Of a stretch of DNA of 64,000 nt, positions 34,581 to 42,597 are shown one piece after another (the first letter of the stretch is position 1; each line of letters begins with the position of its first letter). Source of the DNA: Afipia birgiae 34632. GTDB taxonomy: Bacteria > Pseudomonadota > Alphaproteobacteria > Rhizobiales > Xanthobacteraceae. The DNA lies in assembly GCF_000308295.2 (NCBI RefSeq), contig NZ_HG326655.1:43246-107245 (forward strand). The letters are read 5' to 3'. The position numbers and the translations under genes were made by a program. A model generated the notes under the pieces. It was not told the origin of the DNA, did not search any database, and worked only from the letters and a program-made list of their open reading frames with translations.

Positions 34581-35297
34581 TCAGTCCTTGGTGCTGACGT
34601 CCCATGTCGCGTGACGAACACCCGGCCGCCGTGCAAGATCGGCAGTGACTGCATCGAGTTCTTTCGCGTCCACAGCGGTGCTGACCAGCGTGGCCACGAT
34701 CTCCACGACATCTTCCGCGCGTTCGATCACATTGACGTCGCTGACCGGGTATTTCGCCACTTCCAGTTTCTCGACCAGAAGATCGCGCACGGCATCGATC
34801 GAGGCCGCATCCACCGTGAGTCTGATTTCGTAAGTCGCTTCTGAGGCACGCTCATCCAGCGGGCTGCGGTTGATGGCGTTGACCAGTGGCCGGAGCAGCG
34901 TATTCCCAGCCAGCACGAATGCTGTGAGCGTAACAGCCTGCGCCAGCATATCGGCTCCCGCGCAGCACCCGACCGCCGCAGAGCCCCACAATGTCGCGGC
35001 CGTATTCAGGCCACGGACATTCATGCCTTCCTTCATGATCACGCCGGCGCCGAGAAACCCGATTCCCGACACCACATACGCGATCACCCGCACCGCCCCG
35101 TCGGCACCGGCAAGCTGCATCGCAAGGTCGACGAAGGCGGCCGCGCTCACCGCGACCAGCACGTTGGTCCGCAGTCCCGCCGTACGCAGGCGGTACTGGC
35201 GCTCGGCGCCGATCAGGGTGCCGAGCACAAACGCCGCCGTCAGGCTCACGAGGGTGTCGAGGAAATCATAAAACTGAAAGGTCGTCAGGAAGCGCAT
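34581..35297 (-). CDS. MgtC/SapB-family membrane protein
   Basis: 238 residues. MgtC core: RLRTAGLRTNVLVAVSAAAF, YVVSGIGFLGAGVIMKEGMN and VRGLNTAATLWGSAAVGCCA, with about five membrane helices in the first 150 residues. The C-terminal ACT-like cytoplasmic domain (TYEIRLTVDAASIDAVRDLL and after) is that of the longer, Mg-responsive members. MgtC supports growth at low magnesium and in host cells by restraining the F-type ATPase or the potassium system. It starts 16 bases downstream of the WD40 gene and may be the last gene of the zinc operon transcript. Confidence 0.88.
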   Translation of the reverse strand: MRFLTTFQFYDFLDTLVSLTAAFVLGTLIGAERQYRLRTAGLRTNVLVAVSAAAFVDLAMQLAGADGAVRVIAYVVSGIGFLGAGVIMKEGMNVRGLNTAATLWGSAAVGCCAGADMLAQAVTLTAFVLAGNTLLRPLVNAINRSPLDERASEATYEIRLTVDAASIDAVRDLLVEKLEVAKYPVSDVNVIERAEDVVEIVATLVSTAVDAKELDAVTADLARRPGVRHATWDVSTKD

Positions 35298-35313
35298 GCC
35301 ACCTGATTACTCA

Positions 35314-36330
35314 CTACAGAGTAAGCAGTCCAGCATCGCCGTCCTCTGCTGCGAAAGCGAGCAGCGAACCTCTGGCATTCCACGCAAGCGCGGCCACCGG
35401 CTCGCCTGCATTCCTGCGCACAAGGATTTCCGCGCCATCCTCGATGCGTACCATCAGGATGGTACCGTCGCTGTAACCCACCGCGAAGACCTCTTCCCTG
35501 GGATTGCACGCCACCACTGTCGCCTTCGCCTGAAGCGGCGCCAGCATCAGCGGCTCTTTGCCCATGGGGCCATCCTTGCTCGCAAACGGCCAGAGGATGA
35601 CGCTATCCGACCCCGAGGTCGCGAGGAATTTTCCGCCCGCGCTCCAGGACATCGAACGCACCCGCGCCGGATATCCAGTCATCCGCATGTGACGTGAATC
35701 GGCGAGCCGCCAGCCGTGCAGCGCCGATTCATGCATCGTCGTGACAAGGAAGCGGTTGTCGGCGCTAAAGGTGACGCCGAGATGCGAGCCCTTCCATTCC
35801 AGAAACTCGGGCTTCGCACCCATGTTCGGAAACCACAGCGTCACGCCATTGTAGTGGGCGACCGCAAGTCGCACGCCCTTCGGCGCGAACGCCAAACCGC
35901 CCACAGTCGACGGGACGTCGAGCGATTTTTCCTCGCCCTTCGGCGCGCGGACAAAGGCCGTCTTTCCGGCAGACCACGCGACCGCACCATCCGCATGCAA
36001 CGCGACGTTATCGATCCAGCGGCGCTTGGCGTCGGTGGCGAGCGTCTCGACGGAGGCCCTGGCATCGATCGACGTCAGCTTGCCGTCATCGCCACCCACA
36101 ACAACGCGTTTGCCGTCTGACGCCGAACACAGGATTCCGCCGGCATGCACGGCGGCGACATTCGTTTCGCCGCCGGTCGCAAGCGTCACGCTTTCTTCCG
36201 CGCCGATGAATGCCGCAACGTCGCCGAGAAAGTGCACGGCGGTTGCAGGCGCACCCAGCGCGACCTTCGTGACGCGATCAGTAACGGAAACGATGGAGGC
36301 TGTTTCCGGGGCCGGATTGAAGTCTTTCAT
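35314..36330 (-). CDS. WD40-repeat (beta-propeller) protein linked to a COG0523 GTPase
   Basis: 338 residues, built of about seven WD40-like repeats (GGLAFAPKGVRLAVAHYNGV, LGVTFSADNRFLVTTMHESA, RSMSWSAGGKFLATSGSDSV, AALAWNARGSLLAFAAEDGD). The protein is presumed to be a protein-protein scaffold. ATG at 36330 overlaps the stop of the cobW-type gene (TGATG), and this linkage with COG0523 GTPases is recurrent in the group as I recall. Within the operon it is downstream of znuA. The partner is unknown. Confidence 0.8.
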   Translation of the reverse strand: MKDFNPAPETASIVSVTDRVTKVALGAPATAVHFLGDVAAFIGAEESVTLATGGETNVAAVHAGGILCSASDGKRVVVGGDDGKLTSIDARASVETLATDAKRRWIDNVALHADGAVAWSAGKTAFVRAPKGEEKSLDVPSTVGGLAFAPKGVRLAVAHYNGVTLWFPNMGAKPEFLEWKGSHLGVTFSADNRFLVTTMHESALHGWRLADSRHMRMTGYPARVRSMSWSAGGKFLATSGSDSVILWPFASKDGPMGKEPLMLAPLQAKATVVACNPREEVFAVGYSDGTILMVRIEDGAEILVRRNAGEPVAALAWNARGSLLAFAAEDGDAGLLTL

Positions 36331-37385
36331 CACGCAATGGTTTTCGCGAAGCCGTCGCGGATCGCCTGCTCGGGCAATTCGCGGCCGATGAACACCAGAC
36401 GGCTCTCTCGCGCCTCGTCCTTCTTCCATTTCCGCTGGTGGTCGCCCTCCAGCATCATGTGGACGCCCTGAAAGACATAGCGGTCGTCGTCGCCTTTGAA
36501 CGACAGAATGCCCTTGGAGCGCAGAATCTTCTCGCCGTCCTTGGCGACTAGTTCCTGCAGCCACGGCATGAACTTGGTCGGATCGATCGGCTTATCGGTG
36601 CGCAGCGACAGCGACTGCATGTCCTCGTCGTGATAGTGCTTCATGCCGCCGTGAGAATGACCGTGATCGTGATGGTGGTCATGGCCATGGTGATCATGAT
36701 CATCATCATGATCGTGGTCATGGCCACCATCTTCCAGAAACTCAGGTTCGATTTCGAGAATCCGATCGAGATCGAACGCGCCGCGCTCCAGCACATCTGA
36801 CAGTTTCACCTGCGCGCGTTCGGTCCGATGCAGCGTCGCGTAGGGATTGATCGCACGGATGCGGGCCTCGACCTCGGCCAGTTCTGGCTTGGTCACAAGA
36901 TCGGTCTTGTTCAGCACGATGACATCGGCGAAGGCGATCTGGTTCTTGGCTTCTGGCGCATCCTTGAGGCGGTCGCTCAGCCATTTGGCATCGGCCACTG
37001 TCACCACCGCATCGAGCGCGGTCTTCTCGCGCACGTCCTCGTCAACGAAGAAGGTCTGCGCTACGGGGGCTGGGTCCGCGAGACCTGTCGTTTCCAGAAT
37101 GATCGCGTCGAACTTGCCCTTGCGCTTCATCAGGCCATCGATGATGCGCACGAGGTCGCCGCGCACCGTGCAGCAGACGCAGCCATTGTTCATTTCGAAC
37201 ACTTCCTCGTCCGCGCCGACGATCAGATCGTTGTCGATCCCGATCTCGCCGAATTCATTGACGATCACGGCGTATTTCTTGCCGTGGTTCTCGGACAGGA
37301 TGCGGTTCAGCAGCGTGGTTTTTCCGGCACCGAGGTAGCCGGTCAGAACGGTCACGGGGATCTTGTTGGCAGCGGCTTCAGACAT
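36330..37385 (-). CDS. COG0523 (CobW/ZNG1-type) metal-chaperone GTPase
   Basis: 351 residues. Walker [10 protein letters not shown] (16-24) and the metal-binding CxCC motif (C69, C71, C72 in [10 protein letters not shown]) define the COG0523 family. A His/Asp-rich segment ([20 protein letters not shown], about 220-245) would buffer zinc. GTP hydrolysis is thought to hand metal to client proteins under zinc starvation. The genes are in the order znuA, this, WD40, with a 51-base gap to znuA, under the Zur box at 40245-40259, which argues for a zinc rather than cobalamin role. Confidence 0.9.
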   Translation of the reverse strand: MSEAAANKIPVTVLTGYLGAGKTTLLNRILSENHGKKYAVIVNEFGEIGIDNDLIVGADEEVFEMNNGCVCCTVRGDLVRIIDGLMKRKGKFDAIILETTGLADPAPVAQTFFVDEDVREKTALDAVVTVADAKWLSDRLKDAPEAKNQIAFADVIVLNKTDLVTKPELAEVEARIRAINPYATLHRTERAQVKLSDVLERGAFDLDRILEIEPEFLEDGGHDHDHDDDHDHHGHDHHHDHGHSHGGMKHYHDEDMQSLSLRTDKPIDPTKFMPWLQELVAKDGEKILRSKGILSFKGDDDRYVFQGVHMMLEGDHQRKWKKDEARESRLVFIGRELPEQAIRDGFAKTIA

Positions 37386-37436
37386 GGAATCTCCAGACGG
37401 ATCAGGAACGCGCCCGGCGGCGGGGTGGCCCCTGCC

Positions 37437-38342
37437 CTAGCTCGAAAGCGCGCTCGTCAGGGCCTTTATATTGTGCCGGACCATATCAATGTAAGTGGGG
37501 GCAGGCCCCTTTTCGTCGGTCAGGCTGTCCGAATAGAGCGTTCCGCCGATATTCGCCCCGGTCTCGGCGGCGATCCGCCGCATCAGCCGTGGATCGCTGA
37601 CATTTTCGAGAAAAACCGCCGGAATTTTCTGCCTTTTGATCTGGGTGATAATGGCAGCAATGTCCCGCGCGCTGGGCTCGGACTCCGTCGAGACGCCTTG
37701 CGGTGCGATGAATTTGATCCCGTAGGCGGCTGCGAAATAGCCGAAGGCATCGTGGGTGGAGATCACGCTGCGGCGCTCGGGCGGAATTTTCGCTAGGGCT
37801 TCGCGAATCTCCCGATCCAACGCATCGAGCCTTGCGAGGTAAGCGGCAGCATTGGCTCTGTACGCGTCCGCGCCGGCCGGATCGACCGCGGTTAGGGCAT
37901 CGCGGATGTTGGCGACGTAAGTCTTCGCATTGAGCACCGACTGCCAGGCATGCGGGTCGGCGTCACCCGGACCGTGGTCGTGGCCGTTCTCAATCTTGCG
38001 CGTGGCAATGCCCCTCGTGGCGACAACCGTCGCCGCCTTGCTGCCCGACGATTTGATCAGACGCGGCAGCCAGCCCTCAAGGCCGAGGCCGTTGACGATG
38101 ACCAATTTGGCGTCCGTGATCTCTTTCGCGTCGGAGGGCGTCGGCGTGTAGACGTGGGTGTCGCTGTTGGGTCCGACCAGCATCGTCACGCTGACGCGAT
38201 CGCCGCCGACGTTCCTGGCAAAGTCACCGAGAATCGAGAACGTAGCGACGACGCTGAGGGGGCCGCCGTTCGCTTGTTGTGCGGAGACGGGAGCGACGGA
38301 CAGGGCCAGCGCTGCAATGATCATACTTGCAAATCGAAGCAC
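37437..38342 (-). CDS. znuA: Zinc ABC transporter substrate-binding protein ZnuA
   Basis: 301 residues. A signal peptide (1-22, VSAQQ at the cleavage region) is followed by a cluster A-I fold: TFSILGDFARNVGGDRVSVT, the His ligand in HVYTPTPSD, the His/Asp loop NGHDHGPGDADPHAWQ and VISTHDAFGYFAAAYGIKFI. The metal-binding loop is shorter than in enterobacterial ZnuA. GTG start at 38342 with GAGGAG upstream; an ATG lies 6 codons in. The order znuC-znuB-znuA and the Zur box point to zinc (manganese is possible from sequence alone). Confidence 0.9.
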   Translation of the reverse strand: MLRFASMIIAALALSVAPVSAQQANGGPLSVVATFSILGDFARNVGGDRVSVTMLVGPNSDTHVYTPTPSDAKEITDAKLVIVNGLGLEGWLPRLIKSSGSKAATVVATRGIATRKIENGHDHGPGDADPHAWQSVLNAKTYVANIRDALTAVDPAGADAYRANAAAYLARLDALDREIREALAKIPPERRSVISTHDAFGYFAAAYGIKFIAPQGVSTESEPSARDIAAIITQIKRQKIPAVFLENVSDPRLMRRIAAETGANIGGTLYSDSLTDEKGPAPTYIDMVRHNIKALTSALSS

Positions 38343-38351
38343 AGCCTCTCC

Positions 38352-39221
38352 TCACGCTTCGAGATGACGGCCCGGAAAGAGCTGACGGACCAGACCGCTG
38401 ACGCTTCCGAACAGGACCGACACGACATACAGCGTCGCGCAGACCAGGATGATCGCAGGCCCCGAGGGGATCTTGGTGTGGAACGACAGCAGCAAGCCGG
38501 CAAAACCCGACAGCGCCGCGCTTGCGACCGCAATCCCGATCATGCCGGTGATGTCGCGCGACCAGAACCGCGCGATGCCTGCGGGCAGGATCATCAACCC
38601 CACCGCAAGCAGCGTGCCGAGGGCGTGAAAACCGTTGACCAGATTGATGACCACCAGCGCCAGAAACGCCAGATGCGCGGGCGCGCCTGCGCGGCTTACG
38701 GTGCGCAGGAACACCGGATCGACGCACTCGATCACCAGCGGGCGATAGATCACCGCCAGCACCAGCAGCGTGATGGTGGCGTTGAACGCGATCACCAGCA
38801 GCGTCTGGTCATCCATCGCCAGAATATTGCCGAACAGCACATGCAGCAGGTCGATATTGGTGCCCTTGATAGACACGATGGCGACGCCGAGCGCGAGCGA
38901 CACCAGATAGAACGCCGCCAATGAAGCGTCTTCCTTGAGCTCCGTGGCGCGGGCCACCAGACCCGACAGAATCGCAACCGTGAAACCCGCGACCAGTCCA
39001 CCGAACGTCATCGCAAACAGGTTGAGGCCAGACAGCAGAAAGCCGATCGCCGCGCCCGGCAGGATGGCATGCGCCATGGCGTCGCCGACGAGGCTCATCC
39101 GCCGCAGCATCAGGAACACACCGATCGGCGCGCCGCCCAATGCCAGCGCGATGACGCCGGCCAACGCGCGCCGCATGAATTCGAATTCGGTGAAAGGCGC
39201 AATCACTGCGTCGTAGATCAT
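38352..39221 (-). CDS. znuB: Zinc ABC transporter permease ZnuB
   Basis: 289 residues, about eight membrane helices of the ABC-3 family. Conserved blocks: PIGVFLMLRRMSLVGDAMAH, SIKGTNIDLLHVLFGNILAM and NGFHALGTLLAVGLMILPAG. ATG at 39221, 4 bases after the stop of the ATPase gene. The next gene (znuA) follows after 9 bases. Confidence 0.92.
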   Translation of the reverse strand: MIYDAVIAPFTEFEFMRRALAGVIALALGGAPIGVFLMLRRMSLVGDAMAHAILPGAAIGFLLSGLNLFAMTFGGLVAGFTVAILSGLVARATELKEDASLAAFYLVSLALGVAIVSIKGTNIDLLHVLFGNILAMDDQTLLVIAFNATITLLVLAVIYRPLVIECVDPVFLRTVSRAGAPAHLAFLALVVINLVNGFHALGTLLAVGLMILPAGIARFWSRDITGMIGIAVASAALSGFAGLLLSFHTKIPSGPAIILVCATLYVVSVLFGSVSGLVRQLFPGRHLEA

Positions 39222-39225
39222 GAGA

Positions 39226-39981
39226 TCATGCCGCCCGTGACGGCGCGTGCTCGACACACGGCGCAGCCGCATCGTCGAACGCCTCGCACATATGACGCGC
39301 GGCAAGCAGATTTTCCGCCGTCAGCACTTCCGAGGTCGCGCCCCATGCGACCGGCGAGCGCGCCAGCAATAGTGTCTCCGGGAAGTTCGCGCGAACCAAT
39401 TCCATGTCGTGCAGCGCCGCCAGTACCGTGCGCTTCTCCGCGTGCCAGCGCCGCACCAGCGCGACGAGATCAGCGGACGTTTTCGCATCGATGGCGTTGA
39501 AAGGCTCATCCAGCACGATGACGCGCGCATCCTGCAGCAGCACGCGGGTGAACAGCATGCGCTGCATCTGGCCGCCGGACAGCGTCCCGATCGGGCGGTT
39601 CTCAAACCCGCTCAGCCCAACAGCGCCTAGTGCTTCAGTGATCCGCACCTGTTCATTCTTGCCGAGTCCGCCGAAAATGCCCCTGCGACGCCACAGGCCC
39701 GTGCCGACAAAATCGTAAACCGAGATCGGAAAGCTGCGATCGATGTCGGCGGTCTGCGGCAGATAGGCGATGTCGCGCGGATTGAGATCACCAAGTCCGA
39801 TCACACCCGCCAACGGCTTGAGGATGCCGACGATACCGCGAAACAACGTGGACTTGCCGGCACCATTGGGCCCGACCACCGCAACCAGCGCACCGGCAGC
39901 GACCTCGCCGCTCAGGTGATGCACGGCAGGATGGCGATCGTAGCCCAGCGTCACATCGCGGAATTTCAGTTGCGCCGACAT
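39226..39981 (-). CDS. znuC: Zinc ABC transporter ATPase ZnuC
   Basis: 251 residues. Walker A GPNGAGKST, signature LSGGQMQR, Walker B VIVLDEP, and the switch histidine in LAALHDMELV. ATG at 39981, preceded by GAGGTGAG; a long upstream extension of the frame runs into the His-rich gene and is not used. It belongs to a transcript led by the His-rich peptide gene, which ends 2 bases before it. Confidence 0.92.
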   Translation of the reverse strand: MSAQLKFRDVTLGYDRHPAVHHLSGEVAAGALVAVVGPNGAGKSTLFRGIVGILKPLAGVIGLGDLNPRDIAYLPQTADIDRSFPISVYDFVGTGLWRRRGIFGGLGKNEQVRITEALGAVGLSGFENRPIGTLSGGQMQRMLFTRVLLQDARVIVLDEPFNAIDAKTSADLVALVRRWHAEKRTVLAALHDMELVRANFPETLLLARSPVAWGATSEVLTAENLLAARHMCEAFDDAAAPCVEHAPSRAA

Positions 39982-39983
39982 GC

Positions 39984-40184
39984 TCACCTCATGGCCGTCA
40001 GCACGACGACCCATAACGCCGCGCTGATCGCCGCAGCAGCCGCCAGCCGCGCTGCCAGCGTCATCCGCAGGATCGACCAGTGGACCGGTTGCGCCGGATG
40101 CGGCGATGCTGGACCATGGCTGTGCGAATGAGGGCCGTGAGAATGATGGTCGTGAGCGTGGGTATGCCCGTGAGCGTGGGCCAT
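39984..40184 (-). CDS. His-rich single-span membrane peptide leading the zinc operon
   Basis: 66 residues. The first 33 contain about 14 histidines (MAHAHGHTHAHDHHSHGPHS and on), followed by one hydrophobic helix (43-63, LAARLAAAAAISAALWVVVL). It is the first gene after the Zur box and ends 2 bases before znuC. It is likely a zinc-binding peptide that concentrates metal for the importer or buffers it at the membrane. I know of no named family. Confidence 0.75.
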   Translation of the reverse strand: MAHAHGHTHAHDHHSHGPHSHSHGPASPHPAQPVHWSILRMTLAARLAAAAAISAALWVVVLTAMR

Positions 40185-40244
40185 GATCAGCTTTCCAAAA
40201 CCGGAGACGTCGAGCGGTCGGGAAACCCCTCAATCCACTCCATA

Positions 40245-40259
40245 TGTTATATTATAACA
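40245..40259. promoter_or_regulatory. Zur box (zinc uptake regulator operator)
   Basis: TGTTATA-T-TATAACA is a perfect 15-bp palindrome (40245-40259), extended to ATG/CAT on both sides. It matches the alphaproteobacterial Zur consensus as I recall it. It stands 61 bases upstream of the His-rich gene that begins the znuCBA operon. No zur gene is in the window. Confidence 0.85.
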
Positions 40260-40295
40260 TAACGCGCGTCCATGGTTCCGCAAGTCCTCTGGAAC

Positions 40296-40793
40296 CTATG
40301 GTTTCCCGATGACCATCACGATGGCGGCTGCCAGAAATGGGAATGGGAGGGAGACCATGGCCCGGAACCAGACGAACCGGGCCGGCATGAAGGGAATTTC
40401 CCAAAGAATCAGCCGCTGGAACGCGAACAGCGCCCAAGCGACGACGTAGGCGACCACCTGGGGCATTCCGCCGCCGCTTTTGAGCGCAACCGCCCCGATG
40501 GAAAAGCCGATCACCGGCCCGCCCGGCGTTGCCGCGCCGGCAACCACCGCCGTCGCGACCCCGAGCCATCCGGTATCCGGCCCCAGCCCGCCGACGATCA
40601 TCTCTGAGGGAATAATCGCGGCAATGAAGCCCGACCCGATCACGCCGAGCGCGATACGTGGCACGATGTTGATGAAATCCATCCCACCTTTGCGCAGTGC
40701 CACGGTAAGCACAGCCTTGTCCTGCCGCCAGGCGATGATGCTCACGCCGATCAGCGAGCCCCACAGCAATACGTCGATGATGAGCGCGGTCAC
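40296..40793 (-). CDS. Half-size permease, second of a homologous pair
   Basis: 165 residues with four to five membrane helices. It is similar to the gene before it: IALGVIGSGFIAAIIPSEMI against PRVLAGCLLGGLIAAVLPHD, and GAATPGGPVIGFSIGAVALK against GAILPGGPFTAYPVASALLA. The pair resembles the two repeats of the DUF318/ArsP-type permease family (PF03773). The GTG start at 40793 overlaps the stop of the upstream gene (GTGA). A heterodimer is likely. Substrate unknown. The stop is 36 bases from the Zur box, but on the far side of it. Confidence 0.72.
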   Translation of the reverse strand: MTALIIDVLLWGSLIGVSIIAWRQDKAVLTVALRKGGMDFINIVPRIALGVIGSGFIAAIIPSEMIVGGLGPDTGWLGVATAVVAGAATPGGPVIGFSIGAVALKSGGGMPQVVAYVVAWALFAFQRLILWEIPFMPARFVWFRAMVSLPFPFLAAAIVMVIGKP

Positions 40794-41386
40794 AGCTTGA
40801 ACCTGTGCCGGACGCGGACATAGACGAAGCGCCCGAGCGCGCCGGCGAGGATCGGCATCGGCAGCGAAATCACGATGCGCCAGAGTGTGAAGTCCGCGCC
40901 CATGATCGGCATTTCCCATGCTACTGCGCGGCCGTAGCCGATCAGCGTCCAGCTCACTACCATGGCGATGGTAGCGCCGAAGTCCGCGCCGACCGCGAGC
41001 AAAGCGCTGGCGACCGGATAAGCGGTGAACGGGCCGCCCGGCAGGATCGCGCCGAACGCCGTGCCGATGAGCAAGCCCTTGAGGCCCGATTCCGGACCGA
41101 GCGATTTCGATACCTTGTCGTGCGGCAGCACCGCGGCGATCAAGCCGCCAAGCAGACAGCCCGCGAGAACACGCGGCATGATTTCGCCGAACAGCGAGAT
41201 GTCATGAAACAGGATGGTCCAGACGCCATCAATGCCGTCGCGCCGCCACACGAGAGCGGCGCTGACCACAACAAGCACGGCGATCACGAATGTCGACCAG
41301 CCGAAAGGCTTGCCCTTGCGGGCCGGGCTCGTCTCGGCGCCCTCGCCGTTATCAGCGGGTTCGGTTTTCAACGGGGATTCGGACAA
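40790..41386 (-). CDS. Half-size permease, first of a homologous pair
   Basis: 198 residues. A Glu/Pro-rich cytoplasmic start is followed by five membrane helices (37-54, 72-94 and on). It shares the PGGP motif and adjacent sequence with its neighbour. The ordinary permease of this type is a single chain of about 320 residues with two repeats; here each repeat is its own gene. TTG at 41386 is the apparent start, since no ATG occurs before the first helix. crcB lies 16 bases upstream and may share the transcript. Confidence 0.7.
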   Translation of the reverse strand: MSESPLKTEPADNGEGAETSPARKGKPFGWSTFVIAVLVVVSAALVWRRDGIDGVWTILFHDISLFGEIMPRVLAGCLLGGLIAAVLPHDKVSKSLGPESGLKGLLIGTAFGAILPGGPFTAYPVASALLAVGADFGATIAMVVSWTLIGYGRAVAWEMPIMGADFTLWRIVISLPMPILAGALGRFVYVRVRHRFKL

Positions 41387-41402
41387 AACCGCGCTCTTGC
41401 TC

Positions 41403-41777
41403 TCACGCGAAATACCGGACCAGCGCGAGACCCGCTAGCAACCCCGCGATCGACAGCACCACAGATCCCACGACGTAAAATGCGGCAACGCCTAGCTCGC
41501 CGCGCTCATAGAGCAGCACTGCATCGAGCGAGAATGCCGAAAACGTGGTGTAGCCGCCGAGGATGCCGGTCATGACGAACAACCGCCACGGCTGCGACGC
41601 TTCGCCCTTGAAAGCGAGGTAGCCGGCAATGAGGCCCATCACCAGCGACCCTGTGATGTTGATCACGAACGTCCCGTAGGGAAAATTGAGACCGCATGCA
41701 CGGGCGCAGCCGACATTGACCGCGTGGCGAAGCGACGCGCCCAGACCACCACCGATAAAGACAAGAAGATAGCTCAT
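41403..41777 (-). CDS. crcB: Fluoride channel FluC/CrcB
   Basis: 124 residues, four membrane helices. Family signatures: GGGLGASLRHAVN at the start, GTFVINITGSLVMG in helix 2 and GGYTTFSAFSLDA in helix 3 (the Phe-box and the TTFS motif). It exports fluoride ions as a dual-topology dimer. Normally one gene forms a homodimer; no second copy is seen. No fluoride riboswitch is found in the 76 bases upstream, which hold the sodB terminator. It may be transcribed by read-through with the permease pair. Confidence 0.93.
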   Translation of the reverse strand: MSYLLVFIGGGLGASLRHAVNVGCARACGLNFPYGTFVINITGSLVMGLIAGYLAFKGEASQPWRLFVMTGILGGYTTFSAFSLDAVLLYERGELGVAAFYVVGSVVLSIAGLLAGLALVRYFA

Positions 41778-41805
41778 GAAAATTCAGGTTGGTTGGGACA
41801 TCGTC

Positions 41806-41835
41806 TCAAAAAAAGGGGCCGCAAAATGCGGCCCC
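41806..41835 (-). terminator. Terminator after sodB
   Basis: On the minus strand GGGGCCGCA pairs with TGCGGCCCC (41815-41823 and 41827-41835), loop of three, followed by a run of T (41806-41814). A strong terminator for sodB. Confidence 0.9.
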
Positions 41836-41853
41836 TCGATTTGCGTGCAGTTA

Positions 41854-42453
41854 TCAGACTGCCTTCGTGAACAGGGACTCGACGTATTCCCAGTTCACCA
41901 GATGATCGACGAACGCCTTCAAATAGTCAGGGCGGCGATTGCGGTAATCGATGTAGTAGGAGTGCTCCCACACGTCGACGCCAAGAATCGGTGTTGCGCC
42001 ATGGACCAGCGGGCTTTCGCCGTTCGGGGTCTTGGAGATCTCGAGCTTGCCGTTCTTGACGGAGAGCCAGGCCCAGCCGGAGCCGAATTGACCGACACCG
42101 GCCGCGGCGAAATCGGTCTTGAATTTTTCGAGACCGCCGAGATCCTCATCGATCTTCTTGGCGAGCTTGCCGGGGAGCTTGTCGCCGCCGCCGTTAGGCT
42201 TCATCCAGTTCCAGAAATGCAGGTGGTTGTAATGCTGACCGGCATTGTTGAAGAGCGGAGCGTTCTTGCCGAACGAGCCCTTCACGATGTCTTCAAGGGA
42301 CTTGCCCTCGAACTCGGTGCCTTTCAGCAGGTTGTTGCCGTTGGTCACGTAAGCTTGGTGATGCTTGTCGTGATGATACTCGAGCGTCTCCTTCGACATG
42401 TAAGGCTGGAGCGCATCGTGGGCATAAGGCAGATTCGGGAGCGTGAAGGTCAT
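41854..42453 (-). CDS. sodB: Superoxide dismutase, Fe/Mn type
   Basis: 199 residues from the ATG at 42453. Metal ligands: the first His in ETLEYHHDKHH, then His in NHLHFW, and the DVWEHSYYIDY segment (Asp and His). The Gln in FNNAGQHYNHLHFWNW stands where Fe-SODs carry Gln69, so iron is likely. Cytoplasmic (no signal peptide). Removes superoxide. The strong terminator makes it monocistronic. A longer frame to 42501 adds an unrelated Ser/Arg stretch. Confidence 0.94.
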   Translation of the reverse strand: MTFTLPNLPYAHDALQPYMSKETLEYHHDKHHQAYVTNGNNLLKGTEFEGKSLEDIVKGSFGKNAPLFNNAGQHYNHLHFWNWMKPNGGGDKLPGKLAKKIDEDLGGLEKFKTDFAAAGVGQFGSGWAWLSVKNGKLEISKTPNGESPLVHGATPILGVDVWEHSYYIDYRNRRPDYLKAFVDHLVNWEYVESLFTKAV

Positions 42454-42597
42454 GGGTCTACTTCCGGAAATTGTGGGTGACGAGGTGTCAACGCGGCGCA
42501 CTATAGAAGGTTTCCCGGGGAGGGAAACAGATATGCCGCGCGGAATGTATAGCCCAACACCGCCTCTCGCGGGGCAACATTTTTGGCTGGCGGACCT

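Noticed and set aside
41778..41853. Fluoride riboswitch upstream of crcB
   Set aside because: The 76-base space is occupied by the sodB terminator; the riboswitch core is not seen.
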